Assembly: GCA_035623335.1 (NCBI GenBank) | Contig: DASPTQ010000057.1 | Coordinates: 1-64,000 of the forward strand | Source: JAFAGX01 sp035623335 | Lineage (GTDB): Bacteria; Acidobacteriota; Terriglobia; Terriglobales; Acidobacteriaceae | Reading direction: 5' to 3' | DNA: 64,000 nucleotides | Part shown: positions 52,728 through 61,624 of the stretch, piece after piece | How the letters are laid out: each line of letters opens with the position of its first letter | Numbering within the stretch: position 1 is the first letter of the stretch | Notes under the pieces: generated by a model | Told to the model about the DNA's origin: nothing | What the model saw: the letters and a program-made list of their open reading frames with translations, nothing else | Database searches by the model: none | Translations under genes and position numbers: made by a program

Positions 52728-53005
52728 CCTTGCTTCTCACCCCGGACACCACAAAGGAATGCAATTTTAGTCGGTTCGAAAACCCCCGGCTGGAAGCATT
52801 GCAATCCTCCAACCACAGCCACAATTCAGCAATCCGGTTGAAAGATCCGGACATAGGCAATCGCTAAACCTCGGGTCGAAAGCCAAAGTGTCCACTCACG
52901 AAATCAACCGTCCATTTCCGGACAGCGTTCGACTGCCACGGGCCTGACCGGGAGCATTTTCGCAAGGATATAATGCCGCCGTTCGGATTCGAGGAGGAGT
53001 CTACG

Positions 53006-53530
53006 ATGATGGTTTCTGTCTTCATCGGGACGAGCGTCGACGGATTCATTGCACGGCCGAACGGAGCTCTTGACTTTCTGCCGCCAGGCGGCGGTGAACC
53101 CCACGGCTACGACGAGTTCATGGCCACGGTCGATGCGCTCGTGATCGGCCGCAAGACCTTCGAGACGGTTCTCGGCTTTGCCGAATGGCCCTATGGGCGG
53201 AAACGCGTGGTGGTCCTGAGTAGCCGGCCCATCGACTTGTCGGTGGTCCGCAGTGGCGTGGTGGAGCAGATGGCTGGACCTCCTGCGGAAATCGTGGCCA
53301 AACTCGCTGCCGGCGGTGCCCACCACCTCTACGTCGATGGCGGAAACACGATTCAACGATTTCTGCGCGCAGGCCTCATCGAGCGCCTCATTATCACTCG
53401 AGTGCCTGTCCTGATTGGAGACGGGATTCCGCTGTTCGGCGCGCTACCGCGCGATGTCCGCCTGCGCCACGTAGCTACAGAGTGCTACCCGAGCGGTCTG
53501 GTTAAGACCGAGTACCATGTCGCCGCCTGA
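53006..53530 (+). CDS. Dihydrofolate reductase/RibD C-terminal domain protein
   Basis: A 174-residue NADPH-dependent reductase-like protein. VSVFIGTSVDGFIARPNGAL starts the domain, and ALVIGRKTFETVLGF (about 47-61), VVVLSSRPID and HHLYVDGGNTIQRFLRAGLI are family landmarks. Members reduce dihydrofolate or a pyrimidine intermediate of riboflavin synthesis, or act on unknown pteridines. GAGGAG before the ATG at 53006 supports the start. It is the only + strand gene inside the dcw region and converges on murG with 17 bases between stops. Confidence 0.88.
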   Translation: MMVSVFIGTSVDGFIARPNGALDFLPPGGGEPHGYDEFMATVDALVIGRKTFETVLGFAEWPYGRKRVVVLSSRPIDLSVVRSGVVEQMAGPPAEIVAKLAAGGAHHLYVDGGNTIQRFLRAGLIERLIITRVPVLIGDGIPLFGALPRDVRLRHVATECYPSGLVKTEYHVAA

Positions 53531-53547
53531 GAAGATCGCCACCGCCG

Positions 53548-54612
53548 CTAGCTGGTTTCTCCTGCCAGTCTGGCTGCCATTTCCGCAATCTCCCGGGCCG
53601 CATTTGGGTGGGACAGCTTGCGGGCGTTCTCCCCCATGCGGTCCAGGCGCATCGGGTCGGCAAAGAGCGAACTCACGGTCTCGACCAGGCTTTCCTCGCG
53701 GAGTTGTTTTTCCTCCAGCAGGATGGCAGCGCCGATTCGCTCCAGAGCCTCGGCGTTGCGCTTTTGGTGATCATCGGCAGCTCGCGGAAAGGGTACCAAG
53801 ATCGCGGGTCGTCCGGCTGCCGTAACCTCCGCCACCGTGCTCGCTCCGGAGCGACAAAGCAGCAAACTCGAACGGGCAAAGGCGCCCGGCATATCGTCGA
53901 TAAAGCGATGGAGTTCGACCGCCGAGCCGAGCTTCGCGTACGCCGCCTGCGCGTCGGAATAGTCGGCCTCGCCGGTCTGATGGATGATCTTGAGACCCGG
54001 AATGCGTTCGAGCAAGGGCGCTGCCGCTCCGATCGCAATGCGGTTGATCGCCCGGGCGCCTTGGCTCCCCCCGAAGATCAACAGGGTTGGAGACTCGGGC
54101 CGGCTCTCGATGTGAAAGAATGCGTCGCGCACGGGAACGCCCGTCACTTTCCAACGCGGAAAGTACTCGCCCGTTTCTTCAAAGTAAACAGCGGCGGAAG
54201 AGGCAAATCGGGCCACCACGCGGTTGGCGAAGCCCGGAACCAAGTTGGGTTCGAAGATCAGGGTTGGGGTCCGACCGAGGATTGCGGCCAACATAGCCGG
54301 GCCGGAAGCATATCCTCCGACCCCGATCACCACGTCGGGATGGAACTCCGAGAGAATCCGGCCTGCCTTCCACACGGCTCGCGGCAGGTCGAACAAAGTC
54401 TCAAGACGTGTCCTCAAGCCAACATTTTTTAGCTTTCCCACTGGCACGAAGCGCAGCGGAAAACCGGCAGCCGGCACTAGACGACTCTCGATGCCCCGGG
54501 GAGTTCCGATGAATAAGACTTCGCCCGAGAACTGTTTCTGAAGCTGCTGCGCAATGGCCAGGGCGGGAATGACATGTCCGCCGGTCCCACCTCCCGCAAC
54601 AATCGCCCGCAT
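53548..54612 (-). CDS. murG: Lipid II synthase MurG
   Basis: A 354-residue GT28 glycosyltransferase that adds GlcNAc to lipid I on the inner face of the membrane. AGGGTGGHVIPALAIAQQL (about 5-23) is the first glycine loop. GVGGYASGPAMLAAI (about 95-109), ILGGSQGARAINRI-like sequence (IFGGSQGARAINRI, about 180) and LLCRSGASTVAEVTAAGRPA (about 250-269) complete the acceptor and donor sites. It follows ftsW by 139 bases and is the last gene of the first dcw block before the insertion. Confidence 0.96.
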   Translation of the reverse strand: MRAIVAGGGTGGHVIPALAIAQQLQKQFSGEVLFIGTPRGIESRLVPAAGFPLRFVPVGKLKNVGLRTRLETLFDLPRAVWKAGRILSEFHPDVVIGVGGYASGPAMLAAILGRTPTLIFEPNLVPGFANRVVARFASSAAVYFEETGEYFPRWKVTGVPVRDAFFHIESRPESPTLLIFGGSQGARAINRIAIGAAAPLLERIPGLKIIHQTGEADYSDAQAAYAKLGSAVELHRFIDDMPGAFARSSLLLCRSGASTVAEVTAAGRPAILVPFPRAADDHQKRNAEALERIGAAILLEEKQLREESLVETVSSLFADPMRLDRMGENARKLSHPNAAREIAEMAARLAGETS

Positions 54613-54751
54613 GCGGTTGACTATAAACCGGAACCGAGCGCCGTGCGGGGCGGCAAAGCTGGCGAAGTTAACGAGTCAGTGGCCACCAAGACCAAGGGCT
54701 TCTCTCTCGGCTCATTCCTCGATTGGACGGCTCGGCCGACGATTGCCTGGT

Positions 54752-55843
54752 TTATTCCGCCTGCTTCGAGATATTCAGCAGCACGCCCACACAGGTTAAG
54801 GCAAAAAACAAGGACGACCCTCCGTAGGACATAAAGGGTAAGGGTATTCCCTTGGTGGGCATCAGGCCGAGCACCACGCTGATGTTGATAAAGGCCTGAA
54901 CCACGATCATCGAAGTGATCCCTACCGCAAGCAATCGGCCGAAAACGTCCTGCGTACGGATGGCCGTGTCGAGGCCGCGCCACAAGAAGACGGCGAACAG
55001 AAGGACGACCACCAGCGAGCCTATCAGTCCGAACTCTTCCGCGGTTACCGCGAAGATGAAGTCCGTGTGCGGCTCGGGCAGGTAGAACAGCTTCTGCTTG
55101 CCTTCCATCAAGCCCACCCCGGTCAACCCACCGGTGCTCACCGCAATCAGCGACTGGATGATATGAAAGCCGCGGCCTTGGGGGTCGGCATAAGGGTTGA
55201 GAAAGGCCAGAATCCTCGCCCGGCGGTAGGCCACATGGAATACGAGAAAATACAGAGGAAGCAGTGAGGCTAGCAATCCGTAGCCGAGATAGCGTACCTC
55301 GATCCCCGCCACAAACAGAACGCAGCCGGTGATGGCCGCACACGTGATGGCCGTGCCCAGATCCGGCTGCAGCACGATCAGGCCCACAAAGACGAGCGTG
55401 GGCACGACGGCAGGCAGAACCGTGTTTCGCCAATCGTCCATGGTCCGGGTACGGTTCTCCAAGAAGAAGGCAAGAAAAAGCAGGAGCGCCGGTTTGGCCA
55501 TCTCGGAGGGCTGGAAGGACATCAGACCCCAATGGATCCAGCGGTGGGTGTGGTGGGCCCGGTCCACCAAGAAAACGGCGATTAACATGAGGGTGGTCAG
55601 ACCAAGCAGGGAAAAGATGATCGCGGGATGCTTGTAGCGGCGGTAGTCGATTCTCATGGTGAAAACCATGCTCAGGAGTCCCGCTGCCGCCCAGCCCAGT
55701 TGCCTAAGCAGAAAAAAGTATCCGGAACCGTAACGTTCCTTCGCCATCACCGCCGAGGCGCTAAACACCATGACCAGACCGATAAAGATCAGGACAAGGG
55801 TAACGGTAAAGAGCCAACGATCGGCGCTGACGCGCTTCGCCAT
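54752..55843 (-). CDS. ftsW: Septal peptidoglycan polymerase FtsW (SEDS)
   Basis: A 363-residue SEDS glycosyltransferase with about 10 membrane helices. VMVFSASAVMAKERYGSGYF is the first helix end, HRWIHWGLMSFQPSEMAKPA the long loop, and LQPDLGTAITC carries the catalytic Asp. GIPLPFMSYGGSSL closes the protein. Together with FtsI (upstream in the cluster) it makes septal peptidoglycan. GAGGG lies five bases before the ATG. It is 45 bases after murD. Confidence 0.95.
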   Translation of the reverse strand: MAKRVSADRWLFTVTLVLIFIGLVMVFSASAVMAKERYGSGYFFLLRQLGWAAAGLLSMVFTMRIDYRRYKHPAIIFSLLGLTTLMLIAVFLVDRAHHTHRWIHWGLMSFQPSEMAKPALLLFLAFFLENRTRTMDDWRNTVLPAVVPTLVFVGLIVLQPDLGTAITCAAITGCVLFVAGIEVRYLGYGLLASLLPLYFLVFHVAYRRARILAFLNPYADPQGRGFHIIQSLIAVSTGGLTGVGLMEGKQKLFYLPEPHTDFIFAVTAEEFGLIGSLVVVLLFAVFLWRGLDTAIRTQDVFGRLLAVGITSMIVVQAFINISVVLGLMPTKGIPLPFMSYGGSSLFFALTCVGVLLNISKQAE

Positions 55844-55888
55844 GGAACCCTCATTTCAACATGGCAGCGAGTGGGGATGGTTAGGGGT

Positions 55889-57301
55889 TCATTGCACTCT
55901 ATTGATTGACTTGGTTCGCCCGCTCGCTCCCGAGTCGGGCTGAGCTTGCCCTTCGGCCGCGAGCGACCGTACCACCTCTTTAAAGACCTTGCCGCGGTGC
56001 TCGTAGTTGCGGAATTGATCGAAGCTGGCACAGGCGGGAGCGAGCAACACGATGTCTCCCGACTCGGCGGCCTCGGCGGCACGCCGGATGGCGTTCTCCA
56101 GGGTCTCCGCATGAATCATTTCGGTTGCGCCCTGGATCTGCGATTCAATCTTCTCCGCGGCGGCGCCGATCGTGTACACGCATTTCACCCGCTGGCGGAG
56201 AAGATCGTTCAGCTGGCGGTAATCGCTGCCCTTATCCTTGCCGCCAAGAATGAGGCGGATATTGGCGGGAAACGATTCGAGTGCCTTGATCGTGGCATCG
56301 ACATTGGTGGCTTTGGAATCGTTGTAATACTCGACACCGCCGATCGAGGCAACGTATTCCAGGCGGTGTTCAACCGCGCGAAATTCGCGAACCGCCTTGC
56401 GGATGCGCCCGGGCTCAACATCGCTGACAACTCCCATGCACACGGCGGCCAAAACGTTCTCCAGGTTGTGCGCGCCGGGGAGAGAAATTTCCTTCACCGG
56501 CATGATCTCCCGCCGCCCGGTCGCGTCTCGGAAGAAGATACGGTCTTCGGAAACGTAGGCTCCCTGGTTTAGGTCCCGCTTACGGCTGAACCAGAAGACC
56601 TGCGCTTGGGTGCGGGTTGCAAGTTCGACGCAGCGGGGATCATCGGCGTTCAACACCGCGAAGTCGCTCGCCTGCTGATTCTCGAAAATACGCGCCTTGG
56701 CCTCGCGGTAGGCGTCGAAGGTGCCATGCCGGTCGAGATGGTCCGGGGTAAGGTTCAGCACGGCCGCGATATGCGGCCGAAACGCGCGTATGGTCTCGAG
56801 CTGGAAGCTGGAAACCTCAAGCACAGCCACCGTATCCTCGGTCGCCTCCCCGACCAGCGAAATGGCCGGGGTGCCAATATTGCCGCCTACGAGGGTGGGG
56901 AAGCCGCCGTTGCGAACCACCTCGCCGGTCAGGGCCGTGGTTGTGGTCTTGCCATTCGAGCCCGTGATGGCCACCATCCGGCCGGGAAAAAACTGGGCTG
57001 CCAGTTCGATTTCTCCGATAACCTTCTCGCGCGCTCCCCGGAGGGGAAGCGCGTCCACGGGAACTCCAGGACTTACCACGATCAGGTCCTGGTGCTCGAA
57101 GGTACGTTCGCTATGGCGACCGGTCTCTACCGCGAAGCCCTCATCGAGCAACCGAGGAATTTCATCCTTCAATTCCTCTAATGTTTTGCTGTCCGAGACC
57201 GTGACCCTCGCGCCCCTCGACTTCACAAATCGCGCTGCAGCCATGCCCGATTGGCCGAGGCCCACGATGAGGACACGCTTGTCGCGAAGCTCGATGGCCA
57301 A
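55889..57301 (-). CDS. murD: UDP-N-acetylmuramoylalanine-D-glutamate ligase MurD
   Basis: A 470-residue Mur ligase that adds D-glutamate. RVLIVGLGQSGMAAARFV starts the UDP-binding domain, and ITGSNGKTTTTALTGEV is the P-loop. LNLTPDHLDRHGTF (Mg2+/catalytic His region), YNDSKATNVDATIKAL and ILGGKDKGSDY follow. The start is TTG behind a very strong GGGAGGAG site, part of which lies in a hairpin (57309-57338). Its neighbours are mraY and ftsW in the same operon. Confidence 0.95.
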   Translation of the reverse strand: MAIELRDKRVLIVGLGQSGMAAARFVKSRGARVTVSDSKTLEELKDEIPRLLDEGFAVETGRHSERTFEHQDLIVVSPGVPVDALPLRGAREKVIGEIELAAQFFPGRMVAITGSNGKTTTTALTGEVVRNGGFPTLVGGNIGTPAISLVGEATEDTVAVLEVSSFQLETIRAFRPHIAAVLNLTPDHLDRHGTFDAYREAKARIFENQQASDFAVLNADDPRCVELATRTQAQVFWFSRKRDLNQGAYVSEDRIFFRDATGRREIMPVKEISLPGAHNLENVLAAVCMGVVSDVEPGRIRKAVREFRAVEHRLEYVASIGGVEYYNDSKATNVDATIKALESFPANIRLILGGKDKGSDYRQLNDLLRQRVKCVYTIGAAAEKIESQIQGATEMIHAETLENAIRRAAEAAESGDIVLLAPACASFDQFRNYEHRGKVFKEVVRSLAAEGQAQPDSGASGRTKSINRVQ

Positions 57302-57308
57302 TCGCTCC

Positions 57309-57338
57309 TCCCTGATTCATGCTGGGCTGAATCAGGGA
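57309..57338 (-). promoter_or_regulatory. Hairpin covering part of the murD ribosome-binding site
   Basis: On the - strand TCCCTGATTCA (57338-57328) and TGAATCAGGGA (57319-57309) form a perfect 11-bp stem with an 8-base loop between the mraY stop and the murD TTG. The 3' arm ends in GGGA, the first half of the Shine-Dalgarno GGGAGGAG. Folding would limit ribosome access to murD. It is not followed by a T-run, so a terminator role is unlikely. Confidence 0.5.
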
Positions 57339-57352
57339 TGATAACGACATAG

Positions 57353-58486
57353 CTATCTCAGTTTCAAGGTCGTGAGTGCAAACAGGGCGAAGACCAGCGA
57401 CGCAATCCAGAAGCGCACGATGATTTTCGACTCCGACCAGCCCATCAGTTCGAAGTGATGGTGCAGGGGAGCCATCTTGAAAATGCGCTTGCGGCGAAGC
57501 TTATAGGAGACCACTTGCAGGATGACCGAGATGGCTTCGATGACAAACACCCCGCCAATAAAGGGAAGCAGCAATTCCTGTTTGATGATGACGGCCACGG
57601 TTCCAATCGCTCCGCCCAGAGCGAGCGATCCGACATCGCCCATAAAGACCTCGGCGGGATGGGCGTTGTACCAGAGGAACCCGATGGAGGCCCCCACCAT
57701 GGTGCCGCAAAAAATGGTCAGCTCGCCGACCTGCGGCATGCGCTCTAATTCCAGATAGGAAGCGAAGGTGGCGTGGCCGCTGACGTAGGTCAGCACCGAC
57801 AGGGCTCCGGCGGCAATCACTGTACATCCAATGGCGAGCCCGTCCAGACCATCGGTGAGGTTCACCGCATTGCTGGCACCGACGATGACCAGGACCACGA
57901 AGGCAATAAAGGGAAGAAAAGCCAGGGGCCAGAGATGAGCACTGTGCTCCACGGAGTCAATGACCAGATCGGGACGGAATTGCTTGACGAAGGGCACCAA
58001 CAATTTGGTCGAATACATGCCCCGCGTTTGCATGGCAATCAGCGCCACGGCCACGCCGATGCTGGTGGCAATCTGGTAGCCCAGCTTGGCTTTGCCGGTG
58101 AGCCCCAAATTCCTGCGATGCACCACCTTACTGTAGTCGTCGGCGAAGCCAATGGCAGCAAAGGCGGACGTCGAAAGCACCGCGATCCAAACGAAACGAT
58201 TGCTGAGATCCGCCCACAGAAGGGTTGGAATCACGATGGAAATCGCGATCAACAAACCGCCCATGGTGGGCGTTCCCGATTTCTTCTGATGAGCTTTCGG
58301 TCCTTCCTCCCGGATGTATTGGCTGATCTGAAACTCCCGCAGCCGGTTCATGACCAGGGGACCAACAATCAGTCCGGTGAACAGGGCGGTCAGGCTGGCA
58401 AAGGCGGTGCGGAAGGTCAGATAGCGGAAGATACGGAATGGCGGGAAGTAGTGAAACAGCTTCAAATACAACAGCCAATAAAGCAA
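57353..58486 (-). CDS. mraY: Phospho-N-acetylmuramoyl-pentapeptide transferase MraY
   Basis: A 377-residue integral membrane enzyme that makes lipid I. SGTPTMGGLLIAISIVIPTL (about 70-89), GFADDYSKVVHRRNLGLTGK with the catalytic Asp pair (about 113-132), NAVNLTDGLDGLAIGCT (about 210) and FMGDVGSLALGG (about 277) are the signature segments. The C-terminus has HHHFELMGWSE. The start is TTG, with GGGAGG about 5 bases upstream, which decides against later Met codons. It lies between murF and murD. Confidence 0.95.
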   Translation of the reverse strand: MLYWLLYLKLFHYFPPFRIFRYLTFRTAFASLTALFTGLIVGPLVMNRLREFQISQYIREEGPKAHQKKSGTPTMGGLLIAISIVIPTLLWADLSNRFVWIAVLSTSAFAAIGFADDYSKVVHRRNLGLTGKAKLGYQIATSIGVAVALIAMQTRGMYSTKLLVPFVKQFRPDLVIDSVEHSAHLWPLAFLPFIAFVVLVIVGASNAVNLTDGLDGLAIGCTVIAAGALSVLTYVSGHATFASYLELERMPQVGELTIFCGTMVGASIGFLWYNAHPAEVFMGDVGSLALGGAIGTVAVIIKQELLLPFIGGVFVIEAISVILQVVSYKLRRKRIFKMAPLHHHFELMGWSESKIIVRFWIASLVFALFALTTLKLR

Positions 58487-58634
58487 TCCGCCTCCCTGCT
58501 CCGACGGTTCGTCGTTCGTACTGGTTCACTCGCCGTCAGCATGGAACACAAAGAATCGCCATTGACCAACAGCGAATCGAGGGTTTCCCGGCCTGGCCAT
58601 CGGACCTAGGTCGGCTACCCAAGAGCCGGGGTCT

Positions 58635-60002
58635 CTACGCGCGCTCTCGGAACCGCTCCAACGCTTTTTCCAGTTTCACCCCGCGGGACCCCTTTACGAG
58701 AACCAGGTCTCCGGCTTGAGTCTCCCTCGCCAACCAGTCCCCGGCCTCTTCGGGCGTCCCTACGAACTCCGCTCGCATCCCCGCCCCACGAGCCGCTTCC
58801 ACCATGGATTCGGCCAGGCCGCGCACCCCCACCAGCATATCGATCTTCTTGCCCGCCATGTGCTCGCCCGATTGGCGATGCAGAATGTCCCCGCTAGGCC
58901 CGAGTTCGAGCATTTCCCCGGCCACCACAATCCGACGCGCCGCCGGCATCGTCGCCAAAGCGTCTACCATGGCGTTGAGGGCTTTCGGATTCGAATTGTA
59001 ACAATCATTGATGACCGTGATGTTGCCCAGTTGGACGACCTGTCCACGCTTGTCGGCGGGTGCGAGCCGGGCCAGCTCCCGAGCGGCGTCCGCCAGAGTG
59101 AATCCGCACTCTAGAGCCACCGCCACCGCCGCCAGCGCGTTACTGACGTTGTGCGCCCCGACCAAAGGCAGACTCGCCCTTTCCCGTCGACCCTCCACGA
59201 CCAGATCGAACTTCGATCCGAGTTTTCCCTGGGCTTCCAGGTTTTCCGCCCGCACGCGGGCCTCCGGCCGGCGTCCGTAGAGGATCACCTTGCCACGGAA
59301 ATCGCGCCCAAACTGGGAGACGTATTCGTCATCCGCATTGAGGATGGCGGTCCCACCCGCCGGCAAGGCCTCCACCAGTTCGTATTTCGCCCGCGCGATT
59401 TCCGCGACCGAGCGGAAGAACTCCAGGTGCACTGGCGCCACGTTGGTCACCACACCCATCTCGGGCTGGGCAATTCTTGCCAGCCTGGCAATTTCTCCGG
59501 CATGGGACATGCCCATTTCGATCACGGCGATGTCATGCTTCGGCTCGAGCTTCAAAAGCATGAGAGGCAGGCCAAAGTGGTTGTTGAGATTCCCTTCGGA
59601 CTTCAGCACGCGCAAGCGGGAGGAAAGCACCTGGGCGATGGCTTCCTTGGTGGTGGTCTTGCCCGTCGATCCCGTGATCCCCACGAGCGGTCTCGCCCAG
59701 AGCCGGCGCACCGCGGCGGCTAAGGCTTGCAAGGCGGCTAAAGGGTCACCCACCGCCATCAGGCCAGTCTTCGCGGAAAATTTTGGCAGTCGGTCGTGAC
59801 CGACAACCGCGGCCACCGCCCCTTTTTCGAGAGCCTGGACAACGAAATCATGACCGTCGAAGCGTTCGCCTTGGACGGCGAAGAAGACTTCGCCGGGCTG
59901 AATCGTGCGGGAATCAATGGAGTAACCGAGCGCGGTCGCTTGCCGATCAAACTCACCGCTGGCGGAAACGAACTCAGCGACTCGACCGAGCAGTAGCTTC
60001 AT
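58635..60002 (-). CDS. murF: UDP-MurNAc-tripeptide-D-Ala-D-Ala ligase MurF
   Basis: A 455-residue Mur ligase that adds D-Ala-D-Ala. ALGYSIDSRTIQPGEVFFAV is the family's N-terminal segment, VGITGSTGKTTTKEAIAQVL the P-loop (about 113-132), and IEMGMSHAGEIARLARIAQP and VINDCYNSNPKALNAMVDAL the later motifs. Its ATG overlaps the murE stop as ATGA, so the two are translationally coupled. The gap to mraY is 148 bases. Confidence 0.95.
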   Translation of the reverse strand: MKLLLGRVAEFVSASGEFDRQATALGYSIDSRTIQPGEVFFAVQGERFDGHDFVVQALEKGAVAAVVGHDRLPKFSAKTGLMAVGDPLAALQALAAAVRRLWARPLVGITGSTGKTTTKEAIAQVLSSRLRVLKSEGNLNNHFGLPLMLLKLEPKHDIAVIEMGMSHAGEIARLARIAQPEMGVVTNVAPVHLEFFRSVAEIARAKYELVEALPAGGTAILNADDEYVSQFGRDFRGKVILYGRRPEARVRAENLEAQGKLGSKFDLVVEGRRERASLPLVGAHNVSNALAAVAVALECGFTLADAARELARLAPADKRGQVVQLGNITVINDCYNSNPKALNAMVDALATMPAARRIVVAGEMLELGPSGDILHRQSGEHMAGKKIDMLVGVRGLAESMVEAARGAGMRAEFVGTPEEAGDWLARETQAGDLVLVKGSRGVKLEKALERFRERA

Positions 60003-61528
60003 AGGTTCCGTGCGGCGGTGGTGTCGGCGCGCTCCGAGGAAAATCCGGCGCTGGACAAGACCTCGCGCGCCACCTCCACGTCATTGAAGGGGATGGCGTC
60101 GTCCCCGACGACCTGGAATTTTTCGTGGCCCTTGCCGGCCAGTAATACGATGTCCCCGGGTCTGGCCTCCGCGATCGCTAGAGCAAAGGCCGCTCTCCGG
60201 TCTGGCTCCACCTTGTACTTGGCATCGGAGCGCTGCAAACCAACCAGAGCATCATTAATGATAGCCAGGGCATCTTCCTTGCGCGGATTATCCGAGGTCA
60301 GGACGACAAAATCACTCAACTCGCCTACCGCCTCACCCATCAGCGGGCGCTTGGCGCGATCACGATCCCCCCCGCAGCCAAAGACGGTGATCACCCGGCC
60401 TCCTTTGCCCGCGCTTTCGACGAACTTCCGGGCGAGCGAGGTGAGATTGCGCAAAGCATCTTCGGTGTGGGCATAATCGACCACGACCGTGAAGGGCTGG
60501 CCACAATCGACCCGCTCAAAGCGGCCGGGCACCTTCCTCAGGGCTTCTACCCCCTTGGCAATAGGTTCGGACTGCAAACCGCGGGCGTACGCCGCACCGG
60601 CAGCGGCAAGAATGTTATAGACATTGACCTGACCGAGAAGGGTGGAGAACAGGGGTATGACGGCTTCGGGCATGACCAGGTCGAAGCGCGTTCCCTGTGG
60701 GCCGATTTCCAATTTCTCGGCATGCAGGTCCGCCTTCTTGAGTCCATAGGTGACAACCTCGGCACCGTGCTGCTTGCTGACTTTGATCAGTTTCGTCCCA
60801 TAGACCTCATCGACATTGAGCACCGCCACCCGGGGACCATCCGTCCCCGAGCCCTCGAATAGGATTCGCTTGGATGCGAAATACTCCTCCATGGTGTGGT
60901 GATAATCGAGGTGATCGCGGGTCAGATTGGTGAAGACGGCAACATCGAAAGGAATGCCGTACACCCGTTGTTGCGCCAGCGCGTGCGAGGAGACCTCCAT
61001 CACCGCTTCGGTCGCGCCATCGCCCAGTGCCTGGTTCAACATGCGATTGAGCTCCAGCGCTTCCGGGGTGGTGTGCGGGGCGGGCAGAGTTTGACCGGCC
61101 ACGTGATACTCGATGGTACCGATGAGAGCGCTTTTGCGGCCCGCGGCAGTCAGCATCGATTCGACCAGAAACGCGGTCGTGCTCTTACCGTTGGTACCGG
61201 TAATCCCGGTTATCGCCAACCGTTCGGCTGGCCGATGATAAAAATTGGCGCTCAGCCGAGCCAGCACCCGGCGTGCGTGGGCCGCTAGCGCCCAAGCCAC
61301 TTCGGGCCGCGGCTTCTCCTGGTCAGAATCGGTAACAATGGCAACGGCTCCGGCGGTGATGGCCTGGTCGATGAATCGATTGCCGTCGTGGCTCTCCCCC
61401 CGCATGGCCACGAAGACGTCTCCCGGCTGAACCTTGCGGGAATCGTATTCGAGACCGCGGACGGTCGGATTCCCGCTTTGCGACAGGATCTCTGCGCCAT
61501 AGAGAAGCTGTTGGAAAGTCATTGCCAT
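59999..61528 (-). CDS. murE: UDP-MurNAc-Ala-Glu:meso-diaminopimelate ligase MurE
   Basis: A 509-residue Mur ligase. GLEYDSRKVQPGDVFVAMRG starts the UDP domain, and GITGTNGKSTTAFLVESML is the P-loop. NLTRDHLDYHHTMEEYFASK, and TSDNPRKEDALAI with the DNPR motif that selects meso-diaminopimelate over lysine, follow. A DAP-type Gram-negative wall is therefore expected. The ATG at 61528 starts the protein; the C-terminus overlaps murF by 4 bases. It follows ftsI by 96 bases, which include a small GC-rich hairpin. Confidence 0.95.
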   Translation of the reverse strand: MAMTFQQLLYGAEILSQSGNPTVRGLEYDSRKVQPGDVFVAMRGESHDGNRFIDQAITAGAVAIVTDSDQEKPRPEVAWALAAHARRVLARLSANFYHRPAERLAITGITGTNGKSTTAFLVESMLTAAGRKSALIGTIEYHVAGQTLPAPHTTPEALELNRMLNQALGDGATEAVMEVSSHALAQQRVYGIPFDVAVFTNLTRDHLDYHHTMEEYFASKRILFEGSGTDGPRVAVLNVDEVYGTKLIKVSKQHGAEVVTYGLKKADLHAEKLEIGPQGTRFDLVMPEAVIPLFSTLLGQVNVYNILAAAGAAYARGLQSEPIAKGVEALRKVPGRFERVDCGQPFTVVVDYAHTEDALRNLTSLARKFVESAGKGGRVITVFGCGGDRDRAKRPLMGEAVGELSDFVVLTSDNPRKEDALAIINDALVGLQRSDAKYKVEPDRRAAFALAIAEARPGDIVLLAGKGHEKFQVVGDDAIPFNDVEVAREVLSSAGFSSERADTTAARNL

Positions 61529-61578
61529 CGATTATAGGGCACGCCAGCACGCCCATAGCGATGAGGATGACGGGCTCG

Positions 61579-61595
61579 CTCCCGGTCGCCGGGAG
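61579..61595 (-). repeat. Short GC-rich hairpin in the ftsI-murE gap
   Basis: CTCCCGG (61579-61585) and CCGGGAG (61589-61595) form a perfect 7-bp stem with a 3-base loop, 30 bases past the ftsI stop. No T-run follows. It may be a processing or attenuation point. Confidence 0.35.
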
Positions 61596-61624
61596 TGAAT
61601 TTCATGCAGGGACAAGACGGCCAG

